From Colwellia sp. (GTDB lineage: Bacteria; Pseudomonadota; Gammaproteobacteria; Enterobacterales; Alteromonadaceae): a stretch of 5,595 nucleotides of DNA. The translations under genes and the position numbers were made by a program. Positions 1-4,778 of this stretch are shown here, one piece after another. The notes under the pieces were generated by a model. The model worked only from the letters and a program-made list of their open reading frames with translations, searched no databases and was not told where the DNA came from. The DNA is taken from positions 17,310 to 22,904 of the forward strand of contig DPHE01000043.1 in NCBI GenBank assembly GCA_003521815.1, read 5' to 3'. Position 1 is the first letter of the stretch, and each line of letters starts with the position of its first letter.

Positions 1-164
1 GTGTGTTGTCAGCTCAGCGAAAGGATAAGCCTGTAGCGCAAGATATTTTAATGACTAAGTGGATGATCGAAGAATTACGTATTTCGTTATTCGCTCAAAA
101 TTTAGGTACAGCGCAACCGATATCATTGAAACGGATTATTAATCACTTAAAAAGCTTTGCATAG
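1..164 (+). CDS. hrpA: ATP-dependent RNA helicase HrpA, C-terminal end (partial)
   Basis: This is the 3' end of a gene that begins before the window. The first full codon is at base 3, and 53 codons run to a TAG stop at 162-164. The segment WMIEELRISLFAQNLGT followed by QPISLKRI resembles my recollection of the extreme C-terminus of HrpA, a DEAH-box RNA helicase of about 1300 residues, where a conserved C-terminal domain (DUF3418) ends in an EELR-SLFAQ-LGT-P-S-KR pattern. HrpA is a cytoplasmic helicase linked to mRNA processing and rescue of stalled ribosomes. No helicase motif lies inside the window, so the call rests on this tail alone. The gene converges with pykA, and a hairpin at 324-365 may end its transcript. 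Confidence 0.72.
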   Translation, partial: VLSAQRKDKPVAQDILMTKWMIEELRISLFAQNLGTAQPISLKRIINHLKSFA

Positions 165-165
165 A

Positions 166-297
166 TATTTGACACAGGGGGATAGACTTACTCCACCATC
201 AGGCTAAGTACCTCCGCTAGATATACGGGGTAAAGTTGTGCGGATAGATAAAGAATATGAAGGGTGCTATTTAATTGGAATTTATATAGAAGAATAA
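166..297 (+). pseudogene. Decayed gene remnant resembling the end of a PilZ-type domain
   Basis: One + strand frame beginning just after the hrpA stop reads YLTQGDRLTPPSG, then a TAA at 205-207, then VPPLDIRGKVVRIDKEYEG and CYLIGIYIEE, ending at TAA 295-297. The part after the stop has the pattern G-K-V-V-R-I, a short turn, then Y-L-I-G-I. This is how PilZ domains (cyclic-di-GMP-binding beta barrels) end, with a strand carrying G-x-V-x-R and a last strand carrying iGv-F. There is no ATG start, the N-terminal RxxxR and DxSxxG motifs are absent, and the frame is broken, so it cannot encode a working protein. The PilZ assignment is inferred from a short pattern, and chance coding-like sequence remains possible. 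Confidence 0.33.
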
Positions 298-323
298 AAG
301 GGACTTGTTGATGAGGGATGAAT

Positions 324-365
324 GACGAGTAACGAACGTCTATTTCTCGACATTCGCTACTCGTT
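324..365. terminator. Hairpin between convergent hrpA and pykA, possible bidirectional terminator
   Basis: Arms 324-340 and 349-365 are 17 nt each, around an 8-nt loop. Read as - strand RNA (the pykA transcript), 16 consecutive pairs form, counting two G-U wobbles. Read as + strand RNA, those two positions become A-C mismatches. The + direction is followed by a modest T-rich stretch (TTTATT). The - direction lacks an immediate U run, so this is not a textbook intrinsic terminator for pykA. The position, about 28 bp past the pykA stop and 160 bp past the hrpA stop, suits a shared transcript end. It could also be a copy of a dispersed intergenic palindrome. Confidence 0.5.
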
Positions 366-377
366 TATTAACTTAAA

Positions 378-405
378 CTAGCTTAAATGCAACTAACTTA
401 AATGC
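378..405. repeat. Tandem 13-of-15-nt duplication over the pykA stop codon
   Basis: CTAGCTTAAATGC at 378-390 and CTAACTTAAATGC at 393-405 differ at one base and are offset by 15 nt. The second copy contains the last codons and TAG stop of pykA on the - strand. Because 15 is a multiple of three, the first copy supplies a second in-frame TAG five codons downstream. A shorter related string (TAACTTAAAC) sits at 369-378. It looks like a small tandem duplication at the gene end. Confidence 0.6.
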
Positions 406-1844
406 TTTTTAGTAATAATTAATACTTTTAGCGTATTTGATGCACCCACAGTTTCCATTAAGTCACCATGAGTCACAATCACTTTATCACCTACTTTTAA
501 ATCAGCTTCTTTACATACTGATTTGAGTATATCGCTGTCTAAGCTTTCATTATTACTTTGTTTTGAATCAAAGGCGACAGGGTATACACCACGGTAAATA
601 GCGCTTTTATTCAATGTTTTAGGATGACGAGACAAAGAATAAATAGGTAATCCTGATGTGACGCGAGACATTAATTTACTGGTTTGGCCTGACTCAGTTA
701 AGGCTATAATCGCTTTAACACCCTCTAAATGGTTGGCGGCATACATGGCTGATAAGGCAATCGTTTCAGATACTTCAGTAAATGTTGAATCCATTCTGTG
801 ATTCGAAATATTGACTGATCGATGTTTTTCAGCACCAACACAAACGCTAGCCATTGCTAATACTGTTTCAACAGGATATTTACCTGCAGCGGTTTCAGCG
901 CTTAGCATTACCGCATCAGTACCATCTAATACTGCGTTTGCTACATCCATAACCTCGGCACGTGTTGGCATAGGTTGTTCAATCATGGTTTCCATCATTT
1001 GTGTGGCAGTAATAACAACACGGTTTAGTACGCGTGAACGAGCAATGATATGTTTTTGCTTGCCTACAAGTTCAGCATCGCCAATTTCTACACCTAAATC
1101 ACCACGAGCAACCATTACAACATCAGAAGCAAGGATAATTCCATCTAATACTTTATCATCATTAACAGCTTCAGCCCGCTCAATTTTAGAGACTAATTGA
1201 GCATCACAACCGGCTTCATTAGCAAGTAATCGTGCTTCACGCATATCTGCTGCATCACGCGGGAATGAAACTGCTAGAAAGTCAACTTCGATTTTAGCTG
1301 CTAACTTGATATCTTCTTTATCTTTAATAGTCAATGCTGGGGCTGTTAGTCCACCACCTTGACGGTTAATACCTTTATTGTTTGATAATGGTCCACCTAC
1401 AGTTACAACGGTAAATACAGAGTTATTCGAAGTGGATAATACTCTTAATTGTACGCGACCGTCATCAAGTAATAAGATATCTTCTGCATTAACATCTTGT
1501 ACTAGTTTTTTATAATCAATCCCAACTTTTTCCTGGCAACCTTCACCTTTGCCTAAGGTAGCATCAAGTTCAAATTTATCACCAATAGCTAATTTTATTG
1601 GACCATCTTTGAAGGTGGAAATACGAATTTTAGGTCCTTGTAAATCGCCTAAAATACCAACATAAATACCTAATTCTTTGGCAACTTCGCGAACATTATT
1701 AGCTCTGTCGATATGATCTTGAGGAATTCCGTGAGAAAAATTAAGTCTCACTACGTTTACACCTGCAGCAAGTACTGATTTTAATATTGCTTTATCATCG
1801 GTTGCCGGGCCAAGGGTGGCAACAATTTTTGTTCTTCTAGGCAT
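393..1844 (-). CDS. pykA: Pyruvate kinase II (PykA type)
   Basis: This cytoplasmic enzyme transfers phosphate from phosphoenolpyruvate to ADP, giving pyruvate and ATP. The 483-residue protein follows E. coli PykA (480 residues) closely along its length. Visible motifs are RRTKIVATLGPATD (3-16), R33 with NFSHG (35-39), DLQGPKIR (67-74), KIERAEA with catalytic K220 and metal ligand E222, ARGDLGVE (246-253) and the ATQMMETM/PTRAEVMDVANAVLDGTD segment from about 280. The regulatory C-terminal domain runs from about 350 to 483. K99 (LGKG) aligns by eye with the position where potassium-dependent pyruvate kinases have Glu117; Lys there is typical of potassium-independent enzymes. PykA-type enzymes are usually activated by AMP and sugar phosphates rather than fructose 1,6-bisphosphate. 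The ATG follows AGAAGGA with a 5-nt gap. The gene lies 87 bp downstream of hexR on the same strand, so it is probably cotranscribed at least in part. The final KHLS extends past the E. coli end. Confidence 0.97.
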   Translation of the reverse strand: MPRRTKIVATLGPATDDKAILKSVLAAGVNVVRLNFSHGIPQDHIDRANNVREVAKELGIYVGILGDLQGPKIRISTFKDGPIKLAIGDKFELDATLGKGEGCQEKVGIDYKKLVQDVNAEDILLLDDGRVQLRVLSTSNNSVFTVVTVGGPLSNNKGINRQGGGLTAPALTIKDKEDIKLAAKIEVDFLAVSFPRDAADMREARLLANEAGCDAQLVSKIERAEAVNDDKVLDGIILASDVVMVARGDLGVEIGDAELVGKQKHIIARSRVLNRVVITATQMMETMIEQPMPTRAEVMDVANAVLDGTDAVMLSAETAAGKYPVETVLAMASVCVGAEKHRSVNISNHRMDSTFTEVSETIALSAMYAANHLEGVKAIIALTESGQTSKLMSRVTSGLPIYSLSRHPKTLNKSAIYRGVYPVAFDSKQSNNESLDSDILKSVCKEADLKVGDKVIVTHGDLMETVGASNTLKVLIITKKHLS

Positions 1845-1849
1845 GTTAA

Positions 1850-1856
1850 TCCTTCT
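1850..1856 (-). promoter_or_regulatory. pykA ribosome binding site
   Basis: AGAAGGA on the - strand lies 5 nt before the pykA ATG (1842-1844). It is a strong Shine-Dalgarno match and fixes the start at the residue where E. coli PykA also begins its RRTKIV segment. Confidence 0.8.
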
Positions 1857-1931
1857 CTATGTCTTTAAATGGTTTTTGCGTTAGGGTCTGTTGATCTTTT
1901 GCACTTAAATTTTCTTTGTGAAAATTATAAC

Positions 1932-2780
1932 TTAATCTTTTCTATCAAAGCGAGAGCTTCGTAAACTGTCTTTTACTTTTTTCAAATTATCTCTAAATTT
2001 ACTTCCTCTGCGTAACGTAAAGCCGGTAGCTAATACATCTATTAGTGCTAATTGAGCAATTCTAGAAGCCATTGGCATATAAAGGTCGGTATCCTCGCTT
2101 ACATCAACCGATAAAACGATGCTACATTCTTTAGCCAATGGTGTATCTTTTGTGGTAATGCCAATAACGGTTGCATCATTTTCTTTAGCTAAGGTTGCTA
2201 CTTCAACCAGTGATTTTGTTCTGCCCGTATGAGAAATGACAACAACAACATCACCTTGGCGACTATTTATAGCACTCATACGTTGCATTAATATGTCATC
2301 GAAACAAATAACAGGCACATTGAAGCGAAAAAATTTATTCTGTGCATCGCGGGCAACAATGGCAGAAGCGCCTAGACCAAAAAATGAAAGTTTATTAGCT
2401 TGGGTTAACACATCTACAGAGCGGTTTATTGACGTTGGATCTAAACTTTTACGCGCCAATTCAAGATTAGCCATAGTTGATTCAAAAATTTTAGACGTAT
2501 ATTCTTCTGCGGTATCATTCTCATCTACGTGGCGGTTAACATAGGGAGTACCGTTAGCTAAACTTTGCGCTAAATGAAGTTTGAAATCGGGATAGCCTTT
2601 TGTATCTAAACGTCGACAAAAGCGGTTCACGGTAGGTTCGCTTATATTAGCTTGCTTAGCTAGTGCAGCGATACTCGAGTGTATAACGGTATTAGGTGAA
2701 GATAATATCACTTCAGCTACTTTACGTTCTGATTTACTGAATGTATCTAGTTCGTTTTTTATCTTTTCTAATATATTCAT
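1932..2780 (-). CDS. hexR: HexR, KDPG-responsive RpiR-family transcriptional regulator of central carbon metabolism
   Basis: This DNA-binding regulator controls zwf, edd-eda and related genes; in the family, 2-keto-3-deoxy-6-phosphogluconate (KDPG) releases it from its operators. The 282-residue protein matches E. coli HexR from MNxLEKI through the SRFD near the end. An RpiR-type helix-turn-helix domain fills residues 1-77, with recognition helix EPTVNRFCRRLD (48-59); R53 and R56 correspond to DNA-contact arginines reported as R54 and R57 in Pseudomonas putida HexR. A SIS sugar-phosphate domain covers about 120-250: GLGASA (135-140) and ISHTGRT (182-188) carry S139 and S183, matching effector-site serines reported as S140 and S184. 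The stop is TAA. The gene is divergent from zwf and heads toward pykA. HexR-like boxes in the divergent region suggest it controls zwf-pgl-edd and possibly itself. The residue correspondences are from memory. Confidence 0.97.
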   Translation of the reverse strand: MNILEKIKNELDTFSKSERKVAEVILSSPNTVIHSSIAALAKQANISEPTVNRFCRRLDTKGYPDFKLHLAQSLANGTPYVNRHVDENDTAEEYTSKIFESTMANLELARKSLDPTSINRSVDVLTQANKLSFFGLGASAIVARDAQNKFFRFNVPVICFDDILMQRMSAINSRQGDVVVVISHTGRTKSLVEVATLAKENDATVIGITTKDTPLAKECSIVLSVDVSEDTDLYMPMASRIAQLALIDVLATGFTLRRGSKFRDNLKKVKDSLRSSRFDRKD

Positions 2781-2790
2781 TATCTTGTGA

Positions 2791-2794
2791 TCCT
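2791..2794 (-). promoter_or_regulatory. Weak hexR ribosome binding site
   Basis: AGGA on the - strand lies 10 nt before the hexR ATG (2778-2780). It is short and slightly distant, suggesting modest translation, as is common for a regulator. The start is supported mainly by alignment with the MNMLEKI start of E. coli HexR. Confidence 0.45.
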
Positions 2795-2834
2795 AGATCT
2801 ACTTATATTAGCCAACAATTTTCTATTTTGTGGC

Positions 2835-2861
2835 AAGATAAAGTTTAAATTTATTAGTCAA
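2835..2861 (-). promoter_or_regulatory. Candidate hexR promoter
   Basis: On the - strand, TTGACT (2856-2861) is a 5-of-6 match to a -35 element. TATCTT (2835-2840) is a 4-of-6 match to a -10, with a short 15-nt spacer. Transcription would start about 50 bp before the hexR ATG. The region is very AT-rich, so chance matches are likely. The -35 hexamer lies inside the palindrome at 2855-2871. Confidence 0.25.
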
Positions 2862-2871
2862 TACTTGACTA
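2855..2871. promoter_or_regulatory. 17-bp perfect palindrome (7-3-7), unknown operator candidate
   Basis: TAGTCAA, spacer TAC, TTGACTA. The arms are perfect inverted repeats, and each contains a -35-like TTGACT on one strand. The length and 3-bp centre suit a dimeric repressor, but the sequence does not match the HexR box. It overlaps the proposed hexR -35, so a protein here would affect hexR transcription. Confidence 0.35.
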
Positions 2872-2882
2872 TTACTTCTTAC

Positions 2883-2897
2883 TGTAATTTATTTTCT
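2883..2897. promoter_or_regulatory. Weak HexR-like box near hexR
   Basis: TGTAATTTATTTTCT matches the HexR consensus TGTAATwwwATTACA at 12 of 15 positions, with a perfect left half (TGTAAT) and a degraded right half. It lies about 105 bp upstream of hexR and 33 bp centre to centre from the symmetric variant at 2916-2930. Alone it would be unconvincing in such AT-rich DNA. Confidence 0.3.
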
Positions 2898-2915
2898 TCT
2901 TAAGTAACAGAAAAA

Positions 2916-2930
2916 TGAAATTTTATTTCA
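2916..2930. promoter_or_regulatory. Symmetric HexR-box variant
   Basis: TGAAATTTTATTTCA is a perfect 6-3-6 palindrome, extending to 7-3-7 at 2915-2931. It matches TGTAATwwwATTACA at 13 of 15 positions, and the two differences are mirror images (positions 3 and 13). It has the geometry of an RpiR-family operator. It could be a low-affinity HexR site for autoregulation or a site for a different regulator. Confidence 0.4.
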
Positions 2931-2952
2931 TAATTATGGTTAATGTAATATA

Positions 2953-2998
2953 AAACACCTCTATTTTGCAAGTGTTTAATTAATAAACAACGGGTGTT
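2953..2998. repeat. Nested, mutually exclusive inverted repeats in the divergent region
   Basis: Three pairings share the same bases. TGTTTA (2973-2978) pairs with TAAACA (2984-2989) across 5 nt. AAACAC (2953-2958) pairs with GTGTTT (2972-2977). AACACC (2954-2959) pairs with GGTGTT (2993-2998). The inner 17-bp element is palindromic enough to be an operator. Its function is unknown, and AT-rich DNA yields some of this by chance. Confidence 0.35.
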
Positions 2999-3070
2999 CA
3001 GCGTATACTTTTAAAGATATGTGTTCTGAAATTTAGCTAAGATGTAAGTTGAATAGGTTTATCAGCTGAT

Positions 3071-3090
3071 TTAATCATTTCTTAATCATT
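3071..3090. repeat. Two direct copies of TTAATCATT, 11 bp apart
   Basis: TTAATCATT occurs at 3071-3079 and 3082-3090, about one helical turn apart, just upstream of the best HexR box (3103-3117). Same-face direct repeats can bind activators, but the string is short and AT-rich. Confidence 0.3.
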
Positions 3091-3102
3091 CATCAAAAAA
3101 GA

Positions 3103-3117
3103 CGTAATAAAATTACA
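3103..3117. promoter_or_regulatory. HexR operator upstream of zwf (best match)
   Basis: CGTAATAAAATTACA matches TGTAATwwwATTACA at 14 of 15 positions; only the first base differs. The core GTAAT-AAA-ATTAC is a perfect 5-3-5 palindrome. It lies about 190 bp before the zwf ATG and about 320 bp before hexR. With hexR itself next door, this is strong inferential support for HexR control of zwf-pgl-edd. KDPG would be expected to relieve the repression. Confidence 0.75.
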
Positions 3118-3125
3118 GAAAGTTC

Positions 3126-3154
3126 TTTACTGATTAACATTTAGACGTTAAATT
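3126..3154 (+). promoter_or_regulatory. Candidate zwf promoter between two HexR boxes
   Basis: TTTACT (3126-3131) and TAAATT (3149-3154) are each 4-of-6 matches to the -35 and -10 hexamers, with the optimal 17-nt spacer. The start would fall near 3161. The HexR-like box at 3164-3178 would then cover the first transcribed bases, as expected for a repressor site. The hexamers themselves are weak. An alternative -10-like CATAAT occurs at 3233-3238 without a good -35. Confidence 0.3.
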
Positions 3155-3163
3155 ATAGCTATA

Positions 3164-3178
3164 TGTAGTTTAGTTACA
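3164..3178. promoter_or_regulatory. Second HexR operator upstream of zwf
   Basis: TGTAGTTTAGTTACA matches TGTAATwwwATTACA at 13 of 15 positions, with both outer half-sites (TGTA and TTACA) intact. It lies 61 bp centre to centre downstream of the 3103-3117 box and 128 bp before the zwf ATG. Paired boxes could support cooperative binding or looping. Confidence 0.6.
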
Positions 3179-3210
3179 ATACTGCGTTTTGATGTGATTA
3201 GGGGGTACTA

Positions 3211-3242
3211 GCATTTTATGCGATGATTTTAGCATAATATGC
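3211..3242. repeat. Paired near-palindromes 21 bp apart in the zwf leader
   Basis: GCATTTTATGC (3211-3221) and GCATAATATGC (3232-3242) are each nearly self-complementary. They start exactly 21 bp apart (two helical turns) and are also inverted repeats of each other at 10 of 11 positions, with a 10-nt loop. If transcription starts near 3161, this would form a hairpin about 65 nt before the zwf ATG. As DNA it could instead be a double operator for an unidentified regulator. Confidence 0.45.
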
Positions 3243-3290
3243 CGCCATTAATGAAATTAACCTATCCATCAATTCCCTAGATATAAAATT

Positions 3291-3298
3291 AAGGTGAG
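3291..3298 (+). promoter_or_regulatory. zwf ribosome binding site
   Basis: AAGGTGAG lies 8 nt before the zwf ATG at 3307. It is a strong Shine-Dalgarno match and supports this start, which also gives an N-terminus as long as that of E. coli Zwf. Confidence 0.8.
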
Positions 3299-3306
3299 AA
3301 AGTTTT

Positions 3307-4776
3307 ATGAAAGAGTTAGATTATCAGTCAGCCAGTGAAATTGTTATTTTTGGTGCTTTAGGTGACTTATCACGCCGTAAGTTGTTGCCTGCTTTATACC
3401 AATTAGAAGTGTGTGGTTTAATTAATGAAAAAAGTCGTATTGTCGGTGTAGCTCGCCCAGTACACAGTATTGAAGAATTTATCAGTATTGTGTTAGAAAA
3501 CCTTAATAACTTTGTTACAGAAACATTAGATGAAGAGGTATTAGCACGTTTTACTGCGCGTTTAGTATATCAACAGCTTGATATGAAAGATGTTCCCGCT
3601 TATAACAATTTAGCGGATACTTTATCAGGTGGAAATAGCACACGCGTGTATTATTTCTCTACAGCACCTGTTCTCTACGGCGATATATGCGATGGTCTTA
3701 ATAATGCTAATATTATATCTGCTGATGATCGCGTTGTAATGGAAAAGCCTATTGGGCATTGTTTAGAATCCTCTAAAGTGATTAATGACCAAGTAGCGCG
3801 TTTCTTTAACGAAAATCAAATTTATCGTATTGACCATTATCTAGGTAAAGAAACCGTATTAAACCTTTTAGTGTTACGTTTTGCTAATTCGCTATTTACC
3901 ACCAACTGGGATAGAAACAGTATAGATCATATTCAAATTACAGTTGCTGAAAGCGTTGGTATAGAAGGCCGTTGGGGATTTTATGACGAAGCTGGCCAAA
4001 TGCGCGATATGATCCAAAACCATTTATTACAAATTTTGTCTTTATTAGCAATGGAGCCCCCAGCTGATTTAAGTGCGGAAAGCATTCGTGCCGAAAAGTT
4101 AAAAGCTGTTAAGGCGTTGTCACCTATTAATCGTCTTAATGTTAAAGAAAAAACCGTTCGCGGCCAATATGCTGATGGTTACTTAAATGGTGTTGCAGTG
4201 CCGGGTTACTTGAACGAAGAAGGTGCTAATACCAACAGTAAAACAGAGACTTTTGTAGCCATTAAAGCTGAGATAGATAACTGGCGTTGGTCTGGCGTGC
4301 CTTTCTATTTACGCACCGGTAAGCGTATGCCCGTTAAGCACAGTGAAATAGTCGTGCACTTTAAAGAGCAACCACACAATATTTTTAAAGATAGCTATAG
4401 TGAATTACCGCCAAATAAATTAACCATTCGTTTGCAACCTGATGAGGGGGTTGAATTACAAATGATGAATAAAATCCCTGGTATTGCATCACAAATGAAT
4501 ATTCAAGAAAATACATTGGATTTGAGTTTTAATGATACGTATCAAGACCAACGAGTCATTGATGCGTATGAACGCTTAATGCTCGAAGTATTAAATGGTA
4601 ATCAGTCATTATTTGTCAGCCGTGACGAAGTAGAAGCGGCATGGACATGGGCTGATAGCATTATTGATGCATGGCAAGCAACAAGTGAATCACCTAAGCC
4701 ATACGCTGCTGGTTCATGGGGGCCGGTGTCATCCATTTCATTAATCGCGCGTGATGATCGCCATTGGGTAGAATAA
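3307..4776 (+). CDS. zwf: Glucose-6-phosphate dehydrogenase
   Basis: This cytoplasmic enzyme oxidises glucose 6-phosphate to 6-phosphoglucono-1,5-lactone, normally reducing NADP+. It is the entry step of the oxidative pentose phosphate and Entner-Doudoroff routes. The 489-residue protein is close to E. coli Zwf (491) along its length. Visible are the Rossmann dinucleotide loop GALGDLSRRK (16-25), EKP (146-148), the substrate motif RIDHYLGKE (174-182, with H177 and K181), catalytic-base H239 in QNHLLQ, and RTGKR (336-340). R50, which contacts the NADP 2'-phosphate in the E. coli enzyme, is kept. The partner residue K18 is replaced by L18, so cofactor preference may differ. The gene leads an operon: pgl starts 2 bp after its TAA and edd follows. 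HexR boxes at 3103-3117 and 3164-3178 suggest repression relieved by KDPG. Confidence 0.97.
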   Translation: MKELDYQSASEIVIFGALGDLSRRKLLPALYQLEVCGLINEKSRIVGVARPVHSIEEFISIVLENLNNFVTETLDEEVLARFTARLVYQQLDMKDVPAYNNLADTLSGGNSTRVYYFSTAPVLYGDICDGLNNANIISADDRVVMEKPIGHCLESSKVINDQVARFFNENQIYRIDHYLGKETVLNLLVLRFANSLFTTNWDRNSIDHIQITVAESVGIEGRWGFYDEAGQMRDMIQNHLLQILSLLAMEPPADLSAESIRAEKLKAVKALSPINRLNVKEKTVRGQYADGYLNGVAVPGYLNEEGANTNSKTETFVAIKAEIDNWRWSGVPFYLRTGKRMPVKHSEIVVHFKEQPHNIFKDSYSELPPNKLTIRLQPDEGVELQMMNKIPGIASQMNIQENTLDLSFNDTYQDQRVIDAYERLMLEVLNGNQSLFVSRDEVEAAWTWADSIIDAWQATSESPKPYAAGSWGPVSSISLIARDDRHWVE

Positions 4777-4778
4777 TT

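Noticed and set aside
811..1200. Open frame on the + strand, 129 codons
   Set aside because: It lies wholly antisense to the well-conserved pykA coding sequence, has no family resemblance, and is a shadow frame.
1908..1926. AATTTTC/GAAAATT stem between hexR and pykA as a hexR terminator
   Set aside because: The 7-bp stem has a single G-C pair and no following U run, too weak to call a terminator.
1924..1929. Perfect TATAAT on the - strand as a pykA promoter
   Set aside because: No -35-like hexamer at 16 to 18 nt (TTGATA is only 13 nt away), and such strings are common in this AT-rich DNA. A separate pykA promoter is possible but not supported.
2236..2544. Open frame on the + strand, 102 codons
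   Set aside because: Antisense to hexR, with no recognisable domain or ribosome binding site.
2915..2953. Twelve-codon frame MKFYFIIMVNVI, possible leader peptide
   Set aside because: No convincing ribosome binding site, no run of control codons, and its start is part of the palindrome at 2915-2931.
4764..4778. Upstream TTG start for pgl
   Set aside because: It overlaps zwf, adds only GRII-type residues not typical of the family, and the ATG at 4779 has normal operon spacing.
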